A stretch of 18,029 bases of DNA from Micavibrio sp. (GTDB taxonomy: Bacteria > Pseudomonadota > Alphaproteobacteria > Micavibrionales > Micavibrionaceae). Location of the stretch: contig JAMONE010000027.1 of the NCBI GenBank assembly GCA_027066695.1, positions 1 through 18,029 on the forward strand, read 5' to 3'. The position numbers and the translations under genes were made by a program. The notes beneath the pieces were generated by a model that searched no databases, was not told the origin of the DNA, and saw only the letters and a program-made list of their open reading frames with translations. Position 1 is the stretch's first letter. The number at the start of each line of letters is the position of its first letter. Below are positions 15,450-18,029 of this stretch, one piece after another.

Positions 15450-15710
15450 CTATATGTCCATACTGGGTTGTTCATTAAAAAAATTCAAAGGAATCTCTTT
15501 CAATACTACACCAAATGTCTCACTAAAAGCGTCTATAGCTTCTGATAATTCATCAGGTAAATTTTCTATATCCTGTATGTGATATAATAAATACCGTTTA
15601 TGATCCTTCCATTCTATACGTCCTGCGTTATTTGCTAATACATCATAAAGCGGGGATAAATTTAAAATCTTATCCGTCAGCTCTATCATATAATTACTGC
15701 TCATAACCAC
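15450..15710 (-). CDS. Unknown 86-residue protein inserted between rplF and rplR
   Basis: I do not recognise this protein. It is small and acidic, without signal peptide or membrane segment, and appears mostly helical: an N-terminal helix (MIELTDKILNLS), a central WKDHKRYLLYHIQDIENLPDEL segment (near residues 34-55), then AFSETFGVVLKEIPLNFF. The start could be GTG at 15710, which has AGGAAG six bases upstream, or ATG at 15704, with a longer spacing of about 12. It is on the operon strand, well spaced, and has a plausible ribosome binding site, so it is probably translated at some level together with the ribosomal proteins. The 62-base gap before it carries a REP-like palindrome, unlike any other gap in the operon, which suggests that gene and palindrome may have come in together. 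Confidence 0.65.
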   Translation of the reverse strand: MVMSSNYMIELTDKILNLSPLYDVLANNAGRIEWKDHKRYLLYHIQDIENLPDELSEAIDAFSETFGVVLKEIPLNFFNEQPSMDI

Positions 15711-15726
15711 TTTTTACTTCCTTTTT

Positions 15727-15755
15727 CCAGATCCCCGCACCCGCGGGAATAACGG
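15727..15755. repeat. REP-like GC-rich palindrome inside the ribosomal operon
   Basis: The arms ATCCCCGC (15731-15738) and GCGGGAAT (15743-15750) form an 8-bp stem with one mismatch and a 4-base loop; the flanks CCAG and AACGG also fit. The whole resembles the widespread dispersed proteobacterial palindrome of the form GGATTCCCGC...GCGGGAATGACGG. It is the only GC-rich block in this AT-rich intergenic space, 62 bases long, between rplF and the unknown 86-residue gene. In the mRNA it would fold, and no T-run follows on the coding strand, so a terminator is unlikely. Only one copy is in the window. Confidence 0.6.
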
Positions 15756-15772
15756 AAATCTATATATTACCG

Positions 15773-16336
15773 TTATTTCTTCTTACCTTCTTTGCGGATG
15801 ATATATTCATCAACATAGCGGATACCTTTACCTTTATATGGCTCGGGCTTTTTGAATGCTCTGATTTCAGCCGCTACTTGACCAACGCGTTGCTTATCAA
15901 TGCCACTTACTTTTAATTTTGTTTGCTTTTCTACTTCTACTTTAACTTCCGCAGGAACTTCATAAATAACATCATGAGAAAATCCTAACGCAAGAACAAG
16001 TTTTGTACCTTGCAAATTTGCGCGATAACCAACACCGTGAATTTCTAAATTCTTCACATAACCTTGAGAAACACCAATACATAGATTATCAACCAAAGTT
16101 CTCATAGTTGGCCATATCTTTTGGGCAAACTTAGAATTTGATTTAGGCGCAAGGCGTACAATTTTTGATATTTTTGAACCATCATCATTTGCAACATCTT
16201 CGATTACAGCAGACACTTCGCTATGAAGGTTAAGCTGAAGCTCGCCCAATTTACCTTTTGCTTTAAGATCCTGACCGTTAATTTGTATTTCAACGCCTTC
16301 AGGGATCGTTACAGGATTTTTACCAATACGTGACAT
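15773..16336 (-). CDS. rplF: 50S ribosomal protein L6
   Basis: Binds the base of the L7/L12 stalk next to the sarcin-ricin loop of 23S rRNA. Diagnostic parts are SRIGKNPVTIPEGVEI at the N-terminus, IHGVGYRANLQG (about residues 99-110) and LGFSHDV in the middle, and the C-terminal signature RAFKKPEPYKGKGIRYVDE (about 159-177). The 187 residues compare with 177 in E. coli; the extra length lies in the first domain, around NDDGSKISK. It starts 41 bases after rpsH. Downstream, where rplR normally follows at once, come a palindrome and an unknown small gene. Confidence 0.98.
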   Translation of the reverse strand: MSRIGKNPVTIPEGVEIQINGQDLKAKGKLGELQLNLHSEVSAVIEDVANDDGSKISKIVRLAPKSNSKFAQKIWPTMRTLVDNLCIGVSQGYVKNLEIHGVGYRANLQGTKLVLALGFSHDVIYEVPAEVKVEVEKQTKLKVSGIDKQRVGQVAAEIRAFKKPEPYKGKGIRYVDEYIIRKEGKKK

Positions 16337-16377
16337 TTCTCACATTCCTTAAAATTATTTAACTTATGCCTGACTTC

Positions 16378-16776
16378 CTAGAAGACGCGACAAAGAATTT
16401 CACCACCAACATTTGCCGCACGTGCTTTATGATCAGCCATAATACCTTGCGGAGTTGAAACAACCAAAACACCAAGCCCATTATAAAAACGCGGCATTGT
16501 TTTAACATTTGTATAAACACGACGACCAGGTTTTGACACACGGTTAATCTGGCGAATAACGCCTTGACCTTCTGTATATTTCAACTGAATTTGAAGATCT
16601 TTTTTATTGCCTTCAAGCTCAATAACTTTATAGCCACGGATAAAACCTTCATCCTCAAGTACCTTACACACATTTTCACGAAGACGTGAGAAAGGACATT
16701 CTATTGTTTTTTTCCCAGCTTGTTGCCCGTTACGAACGCGAGTTAGCATATCACCTAGGGGATCACTCATAGTCAT
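16378..16776 (-). CDS. rpsH: 30S ribosomal protein S8
   Basis: Primary 16S rRNA-binding protein of the small-subunit platform; in E. coli it is also the translational repressor of the spc operon. Landmarks are SDPLGDMLTRVRNGQ (residues 4-18), PFSRLRENVCKVLEDEGFI (about 28-46), SKPGRRVYTNVKTMP (about 81-95) and NGLGVLVVSTPQGIM (about 99-113). The 132-residue length is typical. The ATG at 16776 is chosen over a second in-frame ATG two codons later because GGAGG lies 8 bases before it. It follows rpsN after 15 bases. Confidence 0.98.
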   Translation of the reverse strand: MTMSDPLGDMLTRVRNGQQAGKKTIECPFSRLRENVCKVLEDEGFIRGYKVIELEGNKKDLQIQLKYTEGQGVIRQINRVSKPGRRVYTNVKTMPRFYNGLGVLVVSTPQGIMADHKARAANVGGEILCRVF

Positions 16777-16791
16777 AATTGTATCCTCCTT

Positions 16792-17097
16792 CTACCAGCT
16801 TGATTTTGTTACGCCCGGCAACTCACCACGAGATGCAAGGTCTCTCAGCGCAATGCGAGAGATATTAAATTTACGATAATAAGAACGTGGGCGACCAGTA
16901 ACGGCGCAACGATTTCTCATTCTTACTTTTGAAGAGTTGCGTGGCATTTCAGCAAGCTTTAACACTGCTTGGAAACGCTCATCAGCAGGAATCGTTTTAT
17001 CCTTGATAATCGCCTTTAGTGCAGCGCGTTTTGAAGCAAGGCTATTAACCAGCTTTTTGCGCTTCTTATCTCTTTCTATCATACAAACTTTTGCCAT
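16792..17097 (-). CDS. rpsN: 30S ribosomal protein S14, zinc-free (C-) form
   Basis: Small-subunit head protein needed for late 30S assembly. At 101 residues, and lacking the paired CxxC motifs of the short zinc-binding form, it is the long zinc-independent version usual in proteobacteria. The C-terminal RNRCAVTGRPRSYYRKFNISRI (about residues 61-82) and the final GELPGVTKSSW are definitive. The central insert (KAIIKDKTIPADERFQAVLKL) is the part absent from the short form. It lies between rplE and rpsH, 25 bases after rplE, as expected. Confidence 0.98.
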   Translation of the reverse strand: MAKVCMIERDKKRKKLVNSLASKRAALKAIIKDKTIPADERFQAVLKLAEMPRNSSKVRMRNRCAVTGRPRSYYRKFNISRIALRDLASRGELPGVTKSSW

Positions 17098-17122
17098 TAA
17101 CTTACTTCTTTCCTTAAATTAA

Positions 17123-17665
17123 TTAGTTCTTGAACGGCATTTTAAATGCACGAAGAAGTTCTTTTGCTTCTTCATCATTTGATGCCGTTGTACAAATTAC
17201 GATATCCATACCGCGAATTTTATCTACCTTATCATAGTTGATTTCAGGGAAGATAATATGCTCGGTAATACCCATGGCATAGTTACCACGGCCATCAAAG
17301 CTTTTACCATTAACACCGCGGAAGTCACGGATACGTGGCATTGCGATTGTAATTAAACGATCCAAAAATTCATACATACGATCACCGCGCAATGTCACTT
17401 TCGTGCCAATAGCTTGCTCTTCACGGATTTTGAAAGATGCATTTGATTGACGCGCTTTACAAACAACCGGCTTTTGACCAGCTATTAATGTCATTGCCTC
17501 AACAGCATTTTCCATGTGCTTACGGTCTTGCGTTGCTTCACCAACACCCATATTAAGCACAATTTTATCCAAACGAGGACGCATATGAGGGTTTTTATAC
17601 CCGAACTTTTTATCCAATGCCGGAGCAATTTCTTTTTCGTATAACTCTTTATAACGTGCTGCCAT
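17123..17665 (-). CDS. rplE: 50S ribosomal protein L5
   Basis: 5S rRNA-binding protein of the central protuberance that also touches the P-site tRNA. The 180 residues match the family length exactly. Visible signatures are PRLDKIVLNMGVGEA (about residues 30-44), LIAGQKPVVCKARQSNASFKIREEQAIG (about 75-102), VTLRGDRMYEFLDRL, PRIRDFRGVNGKSFDGRGNYAMGI (about 134-157), and the C-terminal MDIVICTTASNDEEAKELL. It starts 11 bases after rplX and ends 25 before rpsN. Confidence 0.99.
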   Translation of the reverse strand: MAARYKELYEKEIAPALDKKFGYKNPHMRPRLDKIVLNMGVGEATQDRKHMENAVEAMTLIAGQKPVVCKARQSNASFKIREEQAIGTKVTLRGDRMYEFLDRLITIAMPRIRDFRGVNGKSFDGRGNYAMGITEHIIFPEINYDKVDKIRGMDIVICTTASNDEEAKELLRAFKMPFKN

Positions 17666-17676
17666 TTTCCTTAACC

Positions 17677-18012
17677 TTACTTAATAGTTTCGCCAGACTT
17701 TTTAGCCACGCGAATCTTTTTACCATCTTTTAAAACTTTATAACCAACGCGGCTGGCTGATCCATCTTTAGGATCTGCAATCGCAACATTAGAAACATGA
17801 ATAGGCAATTCAATTTTTTGAATTCCACCTGGTGATGCTTGTGTAGGTTTTTGATGCTTAGTTACAAGATTAATACCCTTAACAAGAACACGGCGTTTCT
17901 CGCTAAGAACCTTAAGAACTTCACCTTTTGCGCCTTTATCACGACCAGTTAAAACAACAACTTGATCACCTTTTTGAATCTTCAATTTATTTTTTACTTG
18001 CGTCTGAGCCAT
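17677..18012 (-). CDS. rplX: 50S ribosomal protein L24
   Basis: Early-assembling 23S rRNA-binding protein that initiates 50S assembly. The N-terminal KOW motif is clear (KIQKGDQVVVLTGRDKGAKG, about residues 11-30), followed by RRVLVKGINLVTKHQKP and the QKIELPIHVSNVAI segment; the C-terminus is a basic tail. Length 111 is slightly above the usual 103-105. A strong Shine-Dalgarno sequence (GGAGGTG, 18027-18021) fixes the start at 18012. The normal upstream neighbour, rplN, would lie beyond the window edge. Confidence 0.98.
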   Translation of the reverse strand: MAQTQVKNKLKIQKGDQVVVLTGRDKGAKGEVLKVLSEKRRVLVKGINLVTKHQKPTQASPGGIQKIELPIHVSNVAIADPKDGSASRVGYKVLKDGKKIRVAKKSGETIK

Positions 18013-18020
18013 AGCTATAG

Positions 18021-18027
18021 CACCTCC
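18021..18027 (-). promoter_or_regulatory. Strong ribosome binding site of rplX
   Basis: GGAGGTG on the minus strand, 8 bases before the rplX ATG, is one of the strongest Shine-Dalgarno matches in the window and decides the start codon. Confidence 0.8.
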
Positions 18028-18029
18028 GA

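Noticed and set aside
1..18029. CRISPR array, tRNA, rRNA or riboswitch
   Set aside because: No spaced direct repeats and no cloverleaf or conserved RNA element were seen; the gaps between genes are short and mostly explained.

Overview
The window looks like a piece of chromosome from an AT-rich alphaproteobacterium. Three things point there: the linked set gpsA-tsaD / hemC-hemD-(mitofilin-like)-hemY, which is a typical alphaproteobacterial neighbourhood; the 101-residue zinc-free form of ribosomal protein S14; and the sequence character of the ribosomal proteins. I cannot name a genus or order from the sequence alone. Base composition is low in GC throughout and lowest around 8556-8625.

Layout, left to right. 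(1) 1-878, minus: the first 292 codons of acetyl-CoA synthetase (acs), cut by the window edge. (2) 1005-1802, plus: an unrecognised acidic 265-residue cytoplasmic protein with its own good promoter. Its stop codon overlaps that of the convergent next gene. (3) 1799-3840, minus: gpsA and tsaD, translationally coupled through TAATG. (4) 3866-8406, plus: a tight four-gene operon, hemC, hemD, a Mic60/mitofilin-like membrane protein with a helix-turn-helix domain at its N-terminus, and hemY. It covers two consecutive steps of tetrapyrrole synthesis plus two inner-membrane proteins. (5) 8407-12517: an accessory block with a decayed IS630-type transposase fragment, then a SNF2-family ATPase and a SWIM zinc-finger protein, probably co-transcribed. 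(6) 12699-13409, minus: a secreted protein with an HExxH motif (putative metalloprotease), with a near-consensus promoter that begins in the T-rich tail of the next operon's terminator. (7) 13485-18029, minus: the spc-type ribosomal protein operon from rplX to rplO, ending in a hairpin terminator.

The ribosomal operon is the most unusual part. An unknown 86-residue gene preceded by a REP-like GC-rich palindrome sits between rplF and rplR. L30 carries a histone-H1-like Lys/Ala/Pro-rich N-terminal extension. The operon stops after rplO instead of continuing into secY. The other point of interest is the HTH domain on the Mic60-like protein. I saw no tRNA, rRNA, CRISPR array, phage genes or clear defence system. 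The accessory genes between hemY and rplO show that the chromosome was rearranged here.
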